Program-made: the position numbers and the translations under genes | In this document: one piece after another, positions 1-7,777 of the stretch | How positions within the stretch are numbered: the stretch's first letter is position 1 | Layout: the number at the start of each line of letters is the position of its first letter | The notes under the pieces: model-generated | What the model was told of the DNA's origin: nothing | The model's database searches: none | Seen by the model: the letters and a program-made list of their open reading frames with translations, nothing else | From: Pyrinomonadaceae bacterium | GTDB lineage: Bacteria > Acidobacteriota > Blastocatellia > Pyrinomonadales > Pyrinomonadaceae | Direction of reading: 5' to 3' | Length of the DNA stretch: 64,000 nt | Assembly (NCBI GenBank): GCA_019186825.1 | Contig: JABARP010000005.1 | Coordinates: 56,240 to 120,239, forward strand

Positions 1-603
1 TGAGACGAAAAAGTTTCCGTTCGAATGAACGCGTCCGCCGAAGCTGAATAGCGGTGGGCGGAAGAGCTCTAGATCATCATCGTAAAAGATACCGAACTGG
101 AAGATCGGGATTCGATTGTTGAGGATGTTGCGCGTCAATTGGACCTGAACGCCTTGATTGTCTGTCGTTGTCGTAACGAGCTGCCAATTATCGCGCAACG
201 CGATGAGTCCGCTGTACGGACCGCCGGTTAGCACCACATTCTCGCTGTTTGATGTCTGTTGCACATCCTGGACAAAGGTAAAGCCGGTCAATCCGGGCGG
301 CATCGCATTCTTGATCTTTGTAAGATCTGCAGTTGTCGGACTTAATTTTGCGCCGAAAAGCTTGTTGAAGTTTCGCGTCATCGACTCGAGGCTTCCCTGA
401 GCGGCGTAGAAGGTACGCGCCTCAGCCGTCTCGTTTCCAACGGCAGCGGCCTCAGCGGCCGTCCGGGTCATTGCCATTGCCGCAAACACACTGACAAGAG
501 CCAGCACAAAGAGAGCGATAACGATCGCAGAACCGCGTTCGCTTGTTCCTATCGTTACCGATACCTCTGAGGAATTCGTTGTCTTTTCTCTTCCAGTTTC
601 CAT
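1..603 (-). CDS. PilX-like type IV pilus minor pilin (3' part beyond window)
   Basis: Two hundred and one codons read from an ATG at 603 to the window edge without a stop, so the C-terminus is missing. The N-terminus is a polar leader of about 23 residues, then Glu-Arg-Gly-Ser and one hydrophobic helix (about 26-46) with the Ala-Ile-Val-Ile-Ala-Leu-Phe-Val pattern of PilX N-terminal domains. It lacks the Glu5 of classical pilins, as is common in this family. It is the last visible gene of a minor-pilin operon, 22 bases after the PilW-like stop, with a weak purine-rich ribosome site. PilX-type proteins sit with other minor pilins in the initiation complex of the pilus in the inner membrane, often with PilY1, which would be expected just outside the window. 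The family call rests on the N-terminus and the gene order. Confidence 0.75.
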   Translation of the reverse strand, partial: METGREKTTNSSEVSVTIGTSERGSAIVIALFVLALVSVFAAMAMTRTAAEAAAVGNETAEARTFYAAQGSLESMTRNFNKLFGAKLSPTTADLTKIKNAMPPGLTGFTFVQDVQQTSNSENVVLTGGPYSGLIALRDNWQLVTTTTDNQGVQVQLTRNILNNRIPIFQFGIFYDDDLELFRPPLFSFGGRVHSNGNFFVS

Positions 604-625
604 CGTCTTGTACCTACTTCAAATG

Positions 626-1687
626 CTAATTGGCTTCGTAGCCAAGGTTGCGTGTACTAAAGGTTGCCGTCTGCGTCTCTTGGAAAGGCTGTCCGTTCGT
701 ATTGTTCTCGACCGAGCGGACATCGACCGTTAGCCTGATCTGCCTAACTGCGGCAAGATTTGTCGGAATGTCATCTGCCGTACCAGCAATACCATCAGGC
801 CCTGCGATCGGATTATCCGTGACCGTTCCGTCGTCCATAATGTATTGGATCTGGAAATTCTGAACGCCATAGATCAGCGGTGAATCGACCCAGTTGGTCG
901 GTGTGGCACCGCCAACCGGAGGAATATTCGCGTACTCGCGTCGCGTTAGTGTGCCGTCTGGTGTGACGAAGTACGTAACCATTCTCACCTTTTGAATGCT
1001 GGCCGGTACCGTGATCATGCGCAATGTTCCGCCGGGACCCGCCTTGTTGATCCCAAGAACATCTCCGTTCGAAAACTCGATCTTGTTCGAACCGCTCTTC
1101 GCAGTAACCAGGCCAAGCGTAGAACCCGAGCTGCCCGTTACAAGATAAAGATCGTTGACATCGCAAAGCGCATTGCTTCCCGATAGCGGCACGATCTCAT
1201 CGATCGTTCCGCCTGATTTCGTCGTCGCAGCGTTGACCTTAAGCGGCTGAGAGACGCCGCCGACTAGGTTGAAGTTCGAATCCTTAAAAAGGAACGTAAC
1301 CTGGTCGGTCCTGACGTTTGGCGTCTGGTTGTACGTATTAAGTGTTCTATTGTCTCCGGCGATGATAGGAGCAACCGTGTCGCGCGTCGTATCAGGGTCG
1401 TTCGGAATGCCCAAAAGCGTGCCGATGCGATTGTCCGTCAGGATCACGGTATTCTTCAACGGATATCCGAACCCTGCATTATAGGCATCGCGGCCAACCA
1501 GATTGAGTGCGATACGTACATTTTTATTCAAACCCGTCTTTTCGCTTACAACTGAACGCGTTGCCTTCGCAACGGACATAACGCCGAAAATACTGCCGGT
1601 CACGATCGTGAATATGGTGATCGAGATCAGAAGCTCTACGAGCGAAAAACCACTTTCATTCCGCGGCTTACTTACTGATGACATCAT
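626..1687 (-). CDS. PilW-like prepilin-type protein
   Basis: A 353-residue protein with a class III (prepilin) signal: short basic leader ending at Gly13, then Phe14-Ser-Leu-Val-Glu18 and a hydrophobic helix. Prepilin peptidase should cut after Gly13 and methylate Phe14; Glu18 is the +5 glutamate. The rest is a long beta-rich globular domain with Asp/Gly-rich loops, including an Asp-Gly-Thr-Val-Thr-Asp stretch near residue 285. Length and position between PilV-like and PilX-like genes fit PilW, a minor pilin that helps prime pilus assembly. Two adjacent ATGs (1687 and 1684) are possible starts, a trivial difference. The gap to the upstream PilV-like gene is only 5 bases, so the genes are surely cotranscribed. 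Confidence 0.85.
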   Translation of the reverse strand: MMSSVSKPRNESGFSLVELLISITIFTIVTGSIFGVMSVAKATRSVVSEKTGLNKNVRIALNLVGRDAYNAGFGYPLKNTVILTDNRIGTLLGIPNDPDTTRDTVAPIIAGDNRTLNTYNQTPNVRTDQVTFLFKDSNFNLVGGVSQPLKVNAATTKSGGTIDEIVPLSGSNALCDVNDLYLVTGSSGSTLGLVTAKSGSNKIEFSNGDVLGINKAGPGGTLRMITVPASIQKVRMVTYFVTPDGTLTRREYANIPPVGGATPTNWVDSPLIYGVQNFQIQYIMDDGTVTDNPIAGPDGIAGTADDIPTNLAAVRQIRLTVDVRSVENNTNGQPFQETQTATFSTRNLGYEAN

Positions 1688-1692
1688 ATGGG

Positions 1693-2253
1693 CTATACTC
1701 CTGCGTCGCTTGCGATCGCGTAATCTGTTAGGACCGTTTGCAGAGTTTCCGTTCGCGGAACGGCTCCGACGAAATATCGAACCTCAACCCGCACGTTGCG
1801 AAACCGGACGGGATTCACGCCCGGCGTCGGGCAATTGTAGGACGGGGCGTCGGGATCGCACTCATCGACTATCGTGATCTGCCTTTGCATATTTGGAAGC
1901 GTCACACCGTCGTCGTCGGCCGTACCAATGATCTCGTCCGGCCCGGCACCTTCGTGTACATCCTGAAACCCGACAACGAACACACCTTGGGGAACGCCGC
2001 CTGCGTCGGGGTTCGAACCAATATTCCCGACCGCATCCCAACCCAGACGGTCAGGGTCGGTTTCCTTCACCGACATGATCGATTCCATCGTCGAGGCAGC
2101 GATCTGCTTGGCGACCATCTGCTGCTCCTGCGAGCGTGCCTGAAGCACGGCACCGCCCATTCCCGACATAAGTGCAAGGATCCCGACCATCAAAATGACG
2201 ATCGCGATCATTACGTCGATATACGAAAATCCGGATTCGTTTGTGGTTTTCAT
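1693..2253 (-). CDS. PilV-like minor pilin with Asp at the +5 position
   Basis: A 186-residue prepilin-like protein. The leader ends at Gly8 and is followed by Phe-Ser-Tyr-Ile-Asp, then a long hydrophobic helix (about 14-32), the layout of type IV PilV/GspI proteins. The usual +5 glutamate is replaced by aspartate (Asp13). The remainder is a small globular domain with a Cys-Asp-Pro/Asn-Cys pair (near residues 126 and 134) that could form a disulphide. It starts 10 bases after the FimT-like stop, within the operon. Minor pilins of this type occupy the pilus tip complex; a direct role here is inferred from gene order. Confidence 0.82.
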   Translation of the reverse strand: MKTTNESGFSYIDVMIAIVILMVGILALMSGMGGAVLQARSQEQQMVAKQIAASTMESIMSVKETDPDRLGWDAVGNIGSNPDAGGVPQGVFVVGFQDVHEGAGPDEIIGTADDDGVTLPNMQRQITIVDECDPDAPSYNCPTPGVNPVRFRNVRVEVRYFVGAVPRTETLQTVLTDYAIASDAGV

Positions 2254-2263
2254 ATGCTTGAAC

Positions 2264-2929
2264 CTATTGTGTGCTGGCTACAAAACTTGTGCCGTCGTGT
2301 TTCCAAAGTCGAAGAGCTCCGCTGCCGCCGAAAAGTGTGATCGCTCGGACCTCGCCCTTGCTTCGAGTAACGCTGCTTCCCGGAATAGCTGGGGGCCAAA
2401 TGTATATCGTGGCGCTGACCGGATTTCCGGCCGTATCAACCACTGTACCCTGGCTTTCGAACCTTGCTACCCAAACCGAATGGCCGGACACCGTACTGCC
2501 GCCCTCCTGATGACCAACGCTATCGGTCGAAAACGAAATGTTTCCGTAATTCGGAGGATTCGGTGCCGTAACGCCTGCCGGCGGCCCATCGACCCGAATA
2601 TCCTGAACATTGTCGAGCGGAATTCGTTTAATAAGGGTGTCCGGATCGGCGTTGTTCTCATCGATCTGGAGAAGAGCGTTGTCGGTCAAGTCGATCTCGA
2701 CCCGCATCGTGCGCCGACGCGTCATGGCAAGCTGCGAGGTTTCACGAATGACGTCAATGATCCGAAGAGCCTGGTCGTCCGATCGATATACTTTGCGATA
2801 GCTAACTATGTATGGAATAGAGATCGCACATACGATCGCCAGCACGGACAAAGTAACGAATAGCTCCGTCACCGAAAATCCGAGTTCGCCGGAGCGTCCG
2901 CCAGTCTTTATTTGCTTGCGGCAAGTCAT
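2264..2929 (-). CDS. GspH/FimT-like pseudopilin
   Basis: A 221-residue prepilin with a basic leader ending at Gly17, then Phe18-Ser-Val-Thr-Glu22 and a hydrophobic helix of about 20 residues. The next stretch (Ala-Leu-Arg-Ile-Ile-Asp-Val-Ile-Arg-Glu, then Arg-Arg-Arg-Thr-Met-Arg-Val-Glu-Ile) follows the GspH/FimT domain pattern. It is the first gene of the minor-pilin operon that continues leftwards (PilV-, PilW-, PilX-like). FimT-type pseudopilins take part in type IV pilus assembly and, in some bacteria, in DNA uptake; the DNA-uptake role is not shown here. Transcription must start in the 216-base gap shared with the divergent FhaA-like gene. Confidence 0.82.
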   Translation of the reverse strand: MTCRKQIKTGGRSGELGFSVTELFVTLSVLAIVCAISIPYIVSYRKVYRSDDQALRIIDVIRETSQLAMTRRRTMRVEIDLTDNALLQIDENNADPDTLIKRIPLDNVQDIRVDGPPAGVTAPNPPNYGNISFSTDSVGHQEGGSTVSGHSVWVARFESQGTVVDTAGNPVSATIYIWPPAIPGSSVTRSKGEVRAITLFGGSGALRLWKHDGTSFVASTQ

Positions 2930-3145
2930 ATTGTTTAAAGAGTGTGTTTTCGTCGGGTAAAACTCCCGCTGACTCCGACGGATACGTCGAAGGCGAAACA
3001 GGGAGCACTATCAAGAAGAAATGTGGAAGGGGGTTAGCTTTCCAAAAATATTTTGCCACAGTTGAACAGTGTTTTACAAGGGATTTTCAGATTTTTCTAA
3101 ATTTGGGGAAATTCGCTACTATTGATTCCACTCGTATCTGATGTG
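2930..3145. promoter_or_regulatory. Divergent intergenic region between minor-pilin and FhaA/PBP operons
   Basis: This AT-richer gap separates two operons transcribed away from each other, so it should hold both promoters. On the plus strand TACTAT at 3117-3122 is a fair -10 candidate for the FhaA-like gene (ATG 3146), without a convincing -35. No convincing minus-strand promoter, operator or hairpin was recognised. Confidence 0.35.
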
Positions 3146-4075
3146 ATGACAGAAGATAGCCCACAAAATACGCGATCTACATCCATCGACTCCCTTCTTC
3201 GGGGAGTTCTAGGAAAGCTCGGTGATATGTTCGATGGCCTTACCGGAAGGCAGCGTAAACCCTCAAGTAGCCTTTCAACCAGCGAGGTCATCGAGCGGAT
3301 CAAGAAGGTTCTCGATACCGAGGCTCGCGATGTGCGTGGAAAGGGCAAGGTCGTGCCGCACTCGATCGTGTTGAAAATGCAGTGGGATAAGTTCGCGACC
3401 GATGACAGCGACACGATCGGCGCTCTCGAAGACGAGTTGCTGATCGCCGCGATCGACCACATTAACGACCGCAGGTATTACACCGCGGCACCAATGACCG
3501 TCGAGGTTAAGCCTGACTTTTTCACTGAAGGTATCAGGTTCATTGCTTCATTCGACCCGACTTCGGATCGCGAAGAGGACGAGAGGGAGATCATGCTGTC
3601 AGTACCCTCCTTCGATGCGGCCGGAAAGGTCGCAAGTACAAACCAGCCTGTCGAGGTGGCCGACACAAGCTCAGGCGCCGCTCCAGAGCCGGATCGTGTG
3701 TACTTATGCTCCACCCGGTTCAGCGTTGGCGGCTTCGACGACGAGATCGTCATTCGAGTTCCGGCACCCGGCAGGATCAGTATCGGACGCACAGCCGAGA
3801 GCATGCTCACCATAGACGACACAAGCGTTTCAAAACATCACGCTACCCTCGCCATTTCTGCCGAGGGAAAAATGTCAGTCGCTGACACAGGTTCAACGAA
3901 TGGAACGAAAGTGAGCGGTGAGAGGATCGCGTACGGCGAGGCTGTCGCCGTTGATAACGGCGGCACCGTAACTTTCGGTACTGTCGATGTAAAGTTCGCA
4001 CTTCAGGAAGAGGCAAGCCCGGCAAGATCTGAGAACCCCGAAGAGGACGAGGGCGAGGAGCAGTTTGAAGGATGA
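3146..4075 (+). CDS. FhaA-like protein: DUF3662 (FhaA_N) domain plus C-terminal FHA domain
   Basis: A 309-residue cytoplasmic protein. Residues about 45-140 match the FhaA N-terminal domain (DUF3662): conserved Glu-Val-Ile-Glu-Arg-Ile-Lys-Lys, Val-Pro-His-Ser-Ile and Gly-Ile-Arg-Phe segments. A linker leads to an FHA domain (about 205-290) with Gly-Arg-Thr, Ser-Lys-His-His and Ser-Thr-Asn-Gly-Thr, the phosphothreonine-binding residues. In Actinobacteria FhaA binds phosphorylated partners that control peptidoglycan synthesis. The frame is open from a TTG at 3122, but ATG 3146 is the better start. Its stop overlaps the next ATG (ATGA at 4072), coupling it to a class B PBP gene, and a SEDS protein and a PP2C phosphatase follow. 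This order strongly supports a cell-wall signalling role. Confidence 0.88.
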   Translation: MTEDSPQNTRSTSIDSLLRGVLGKLGDMFDGLTGRQRKPSSSLSTSEVIERIKKVLDTEARDVRGKGKVVPHSIVLKMQWDKFATDDSDTIGALEDELLIAAIDHINDRRYYTAAPMTVEVKPDFFTEGIRFIASFDPTSDREEDEREIMLSVPSFDAAGKVASTNQPVEVADTSSGAAPEPDRVYLCSTRFSVGGFDDEIVIRVPAPGRISIGRTAESMLTIDDTSVSKHHATLAISAEGKMSVADTGSTNGTKVSGERIAYGEAVAVDNGGTVTFGTVDVKFALQEEASPARSENPEEDEGEEQFEG

Positions 4076-5970
4076 ACATCGTTTTTGTTCTTCTCATCGA
4101 TTGGAAATTCCTGCGGCCGGAATATATCTTCGGTGGCCAGGTGCTCGAGCGCACTCCGGCCGGTATCACGATCCTCTACCTGCTCGGCCTTCTTCTGCTG
4201 CTGATCTTTATTGGCGTTTTTCTTCTTGAGACCATTCGACGTCCGCGCCTTACCGCGGAAGGCTCTGTCCCGCCACGCGTGGCAAAACGCCTTACGGTCA
4301 ACATTGCGAACCGCAGCATTTTCGTCTGGCAGATATTTTTCGTGATCGCTGCGTTCGCGGTATTTGGATTTCACGTCTATTGGACAAAGTATGCCGACGA
4401 AGAGAACGATCAATTTCAGGCCCTTGCTTACAAGGATCTACGGCGACGGCGCACTAGTGCGGCAGACCTTCGCGGTTGGATACTTGACCGCACGGGAAAA
4501 CTCGACGCATCGCTCGCATACTACAAACTTTCTCATAACGGTGGGCTTGATCGGGCATATCCGCTCGATCGGGAGATGGCCCATCTCTTCGGTACGGAAC
4601 GAGGCACGCCCGGCCTTGAACGCTCTCTATTTTCGAAAACTTCCGGTCCCGCACCTGAAGCGTGGGACATTCTTTTCAAATATCGCGAACCGGAACCGGT
4701 TAATAAGGATGTCCGGCTTACGATCGACCGTCAGCTGCAGCAGTTTGTTGCAAAACAACTTGAAGGAAAGAAAGGTGCGATCGTTGTATTGAATCCACAG
4801 ACCGGCGACGTCCTTGCGATGTACTCGAATCCGTCGTACAGCCTGGATGACGTTCGCACTCTCGACGGTTACTTGCGCCTTGAGTCCGACAAAGCCAACC
4901 AACCCCTTTTAAGCCGTGCAACGCGTCAATTCTATCCGCCTGGCTCGACCTTCAAAACGCTGACGATGGTCTCGGCATTCCGAGCCGGAAAGCAGGACGC
5001 GCTTTTTCCCGATCTGCCTTCGACTGCCGATCCGCCGTGCTACACGCCGTTCAAAGGTTCGCGACCGATCTGCGATGCTGGCGGAAGCTGCGAAATCTGC
5101 AGTACCGATGTGCCGCTACGAGAAGCCTTCAAAGTGTCGAGCAATCAATATTTCGCACAGCTCGCAAACTATCTTGGCAGAGAACGAATGGCCGAGACCG
5201 CACGTCAGTTCGGTATTGCGACTGTCGATGAGCCAAAGGATGCTCTGGTTCAGGGCTTCTTTCCGCAAGTCTGGAATACAAGCTCGGAACGTATCGCGAA
5301 CTCCCTTAGTCCCAGGCAATCGACAATGGTCGTCGGCAAGAGCTTGACACTTTACGACTTTGGGTTGGAAGGCATGGGCCAGGGACTTGCGTCGCAGATG
5401 ACGCCGTTTCAGATGGCCCTTATCGCGGCAGGGGCGGGCAATCTGAAAGGACAGCTCATTAAGCCGAAGATCGAAGCCGACCTTCCTCCACAGCCGTTTT
5501 CGCAGATCCTTTCTCCGCAGCAGGCGGCAATGGTACGCGAAATTATGTCCACTGTGACTGAGGAACCAGGCGGGACAGGCGGTCGAGTACGTGCAATCCT
5601 TTCGGGAACAGGAATAGCCGCCGGCGGTAAAACGGGAACGGCCGAACAGGACAATGTGCCCGTATATGACGAGGATGGACGACGAAAGTTCACGATCGTC
5701 AAAAAAACGGGGAAGAACGGCGAGGTGATCGAAGAAAAGAAATATATCACGCGCGATCGCACTGACGGGTGGTTCATCAGCATCGCTCCTTTGGAGAATC
5801 CGCAGGTCGCGATCGCGGTCGTCGTTGAAGATATCGGAAGCCGCTTCGGCGGTGGAACAGCAGCCCCGATCGCCGCTGAGGTGATCTTGAAGGCTCGTGA
5901 ACTTGGGCTCCTCGGCGATAAATATACGCCGAAGCCGGCGGCAACGAAACCCAAAGCAAAGAAGCGTTAA
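4072..5970 (+). CDS. Class B penicillin-binding protein (PbpA/FtsI-like transpeptidase)
   Basis: A 632-residue peptidoglycan transpeptidase, with two predicted membrane helices (about 30-53 and 83-104) and a C-terminal transpeptidase domain facing the periplasm. All three active-site motifs are present: Ser292-Thr-Phe-Lys295 (nucleophile), Ser356-Ser-Asn358 and Lys520-Thr-Gly522. It links stem peptides made available by the SEDS glycosyltransferase encoded next. Unusual features are a second N-terminal helix and four cysteines (323, 334, 340, 343) packed between the first two motifs. The dimerisation region between the membrane and the catalytic domain is short, as in actinobacterial PbpA. 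The start overlaps the FhaA-like stop; the next gene begins 6 bases after this stop, so an operon is clear. Confidence 0.93.
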   Translation: MNIVFVLLIDWKFLRPEYIFGGQVLERTPAGITILYLLGLLLLLIFIGVFLLETIRRPRLTAEGSVPPRVAKRLTVNIANRSIFVWQIFFVIAAFAVFGFHVYWTKYADEENDQFQALAYKDLRRRRTSAADLRGWILDRTGKLDASLAYYKLSHNGGLDRAYPLDREMAHLFGTERGTPGLERSLFSKTSGPAPEAWDILFKYREPEPVNKDVRLTIDRQLQQFVAKQLEGKKGAIVVLNPQTGDVLAMYSNPSYSLDDVRTLDGYLRLESDKANQPLLSRATRQFYPPGSTFKTLTMVSAFRAGKQDALFPDLPSTADPPCYTPFKGSRPICDAGGSCEICSTDVPLREAFKVSSNQYFAQLANYLGRERMAETARQFGIATVDEPKDALVQGFFPQVWNTSSERIANSLSPRQSTMVVGKSLTLYDFGLEGMGQGLASQMTPFQMALIAAGAGNLKGQLIKPKIEADLPPQPFSQILSPQQAAMVREIMSTVTEEPGGTGGRVRAILSGTGIAAGGKTGTAEQDNVPVYDEDGRRKFTIVKKTGKNGEVIEEKKYITRDRTDGWFISIAPLENPQVAIAVVVEDIGSRFGGGTAAPIAAEVILKARELGLLGDKYTPKPAATKPKAKKR

Positions 5971-5976
5971 TTACTC

Positions 5977-7758
5977 GTGTCTAACCGAACATTTATCCAC
6001 GTCTGTGCCCTTCTGGTCGTTGTCTTTATGACGGCCATCGCGCACTATGCGATCAGTTATTCAGCACTGATCCGCGGTTATGAAACAAGTTCTCTCGTCG
6101 CGTATCGGAACGTCGGCCTCATACTGATACTCGCTCTTTTGCCCATCATCCTGCGAAAGCTTTTCTCCTATCGCGGATCCTGGATCCCATATACGGCGTG
6201 TGTCATTTTGTTCTCCATCGGGCTGACCGCGCAGTATCGCCTTTTTTCCGACCGCGAGTATGTAGCAGATATCGACCCCGCGGTTCGTTCGAAGATCGAG
6301 AATTCTACGATGACCGATCGCGAAAAATCGCGTGCCTTGCTCGACGCAAAATTCGCAGCCATCGCACAGGAGCGTGCGGCGAAGATCCGTACCGCTCAGA
6401 TGCACTTCGTAACGGAGAATTACTCTGCCGAAAAGAAACAAATGGTAGGGCTGCCACCGTCCGATCCGCACCCGGTCGATCTTTCGCAGGAAACTCCACG
6501 CCCTGTGAAGGAATCGCTCTCCGGCACACTCTTTTCGTCGAATACTTGGATACCGCTATTCGCCATCGTCGCCTTCGTCGGCGTGTTCGTTCTCGTCCGT
6601 AGGGATGATGTGCAGAAGCTTCTTCAGGGCAACGGCGTTGTGATCGTGCTGCTTACGCTCGTACCGCTTTTCTTCGCGGCCCTGACCTCGCAGGCAGGAA
6701 AATTCCTCGGAAATATGACGCCGTGGGAGCCGGCGAAGGTTCCATTTCTGATCGGCTTCGCAGCGATCCTCGCGGTTCTTTACCGAGACCTTGCACGCAC
6801 CTATTGGGGCCTTCCGAGAGCGAAGGACGTGCTGCCGCTCGTGTTCATGGCCGTCGTCCCTTTCTTGCCTTTCTTTGTCCTGAAAGATTTCGGGCAAATG
6901 ATGGTCTTCAGCGCCGTGTATGCGACGCTCTACTTGATCGCCGTCCGTCGATTCTCGCAGCGGTTTGTTCTCGTTGGAACTGTCCTGCTCGCCGTTAGCA
7001 TTTTGGTCGTCGGGGCCCTGCCGCCATCGACGCAGGCAAAGGTTCCGCTCCTTCCAACTCTTGCGAGTCCGGTTCGCACGATCCTTCCGCATCGGATCCA
7101 ACAGCGGTTTCATCTGTGGCTCGATGGTTTCGATCCGCCTTCGCCTGACACCGTATGGTGGAAGGACGACTACGACCGATACTATGCCGACCTTGTAAAG
7201 AATGATCCGAAGCTTCCCGGAATGATCGAAGACGACCCGGCCCTTCAACGTTCGATCAACACGGATGCGTGGTTCGATATGCTCGCATTCCAGCCTGCGC
7301 AGGCAACCTTCGGCATCGCGTCCGGCGGCGTTACCGGCCGCGGATTCGGACTCGGATATCCCGAGCTGATCCCCGTCTCGGACTCCGATTATATTTACGC
7401 CGCGATCGGCGAAGAACTTGGACTTTCAGGAGGTTTGTTGATAACCTTTGCACTAATTTTGTTCGTCACCGCGGGTGTTCAGATCGCGAGAGATTCGAGA
7501 GATATGTTCAGCAAGCTCTGCTCTATCGGGCTCGCAGCTTTTATCGGTTTCCAGGCACTTGTAAATATCGGCGGTATCACGCGGGCATTGCCTATGACGG
7601 GCATCACGCTCCCGTTCGTAAGTCACGGCGGATTCAGCCTTGTAACGAGTTTTGTAATGCTTGGGATGCTATTGGCATTCTCACATCGAAATGCAATGGA
7701 TCGGCTTCGCGATACGGTAGTTCCCGAACCGGACAACGCGCATACTGCCGCAGCCTGA
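5977..7758 (+). CDS. SEDS-family peptidoglycan glycosyltransferase (RodA/FtsW/SpoVE)
   Basis: A polytopic membrane protein of 593 residues with a GTG start. The diagnostic C-terminal SEDS pattern is clear: Gly-Arg-Gly-Phe-Gly-Leu-Gly-Tyr-Pro-Glu-Leu-Ile-Pro, then Ile-Gly-Glu-Glu-Leu-Gly-Leu-Ser-Gly, then Pro-Met-Thr-Gly-Ile-Thr-Leu-Pro-Phe-Val-Ser-His-Gly-Gly. SEDS proteins polymerise lipid II into glycan strands and work with a class B PBP, here the upstream gene. It is far longer than usual (370-480): a charged hydrophilic insert lies at about 85-180 between N-terminal helices, and an Asp/Trp/Tyr-rich loop at about 380-430 precedes the catalytic motifs. Whether it serves elongation or division cannot be told from the sequence. 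Confidence 0.92.
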   Translation: MSNRTFIHVCALLVVVFMTAIAHYAISYSALIRGYETSSLVAYRNVGLILILALLPIILRKLFSYRGSWIPYTACVILFSIGLTAQYRLFSDREYVADIDPAVRSKIENSTMTDREKSRALLDAKFAAIAQERAAKIRTAQMHFVTENYSAEKKQMVGLPPSDPHPVDLSQETPRPVKESLSGTLFSSNTWIPLFAIVAFVGVFVLVRRDDVQKLLQGNGVVIVLLTLVPLFFAALTSQAGKFLGNMTPWEPAKVPFLIGFAAILAVLYRDLARTYWGLPRAKDVLPLVFMAVVPFLPFFVLKDFGQMMVFSAVYATLYLIAVRRFSQRFVLVGTVLLAVSILVVGALPPSTQAKVPLLPTLASPVRTILPHRIQQRFHLWLDGFDPPSPDTVWWKDDYDRYYADLVKNDPKLPGMIEDDPALQRSINTDAWFDMLAFQPAQATFGIASGGVTGRGFGLGYPELIPVSDSDYIYAAIGEELGLSGGLLITFALILFVTAGVQIARDSRDMFSKLCSIGLAAFIGFQALVNIGGITRALPMTGITLPFVSHGGFSLVTSFVMLGMLLAFSHRNAMDRLRDTVVPEPDNAHTAAA

Positions 7759-7777
7759 GCTTAAGGCCTTGTAAATA

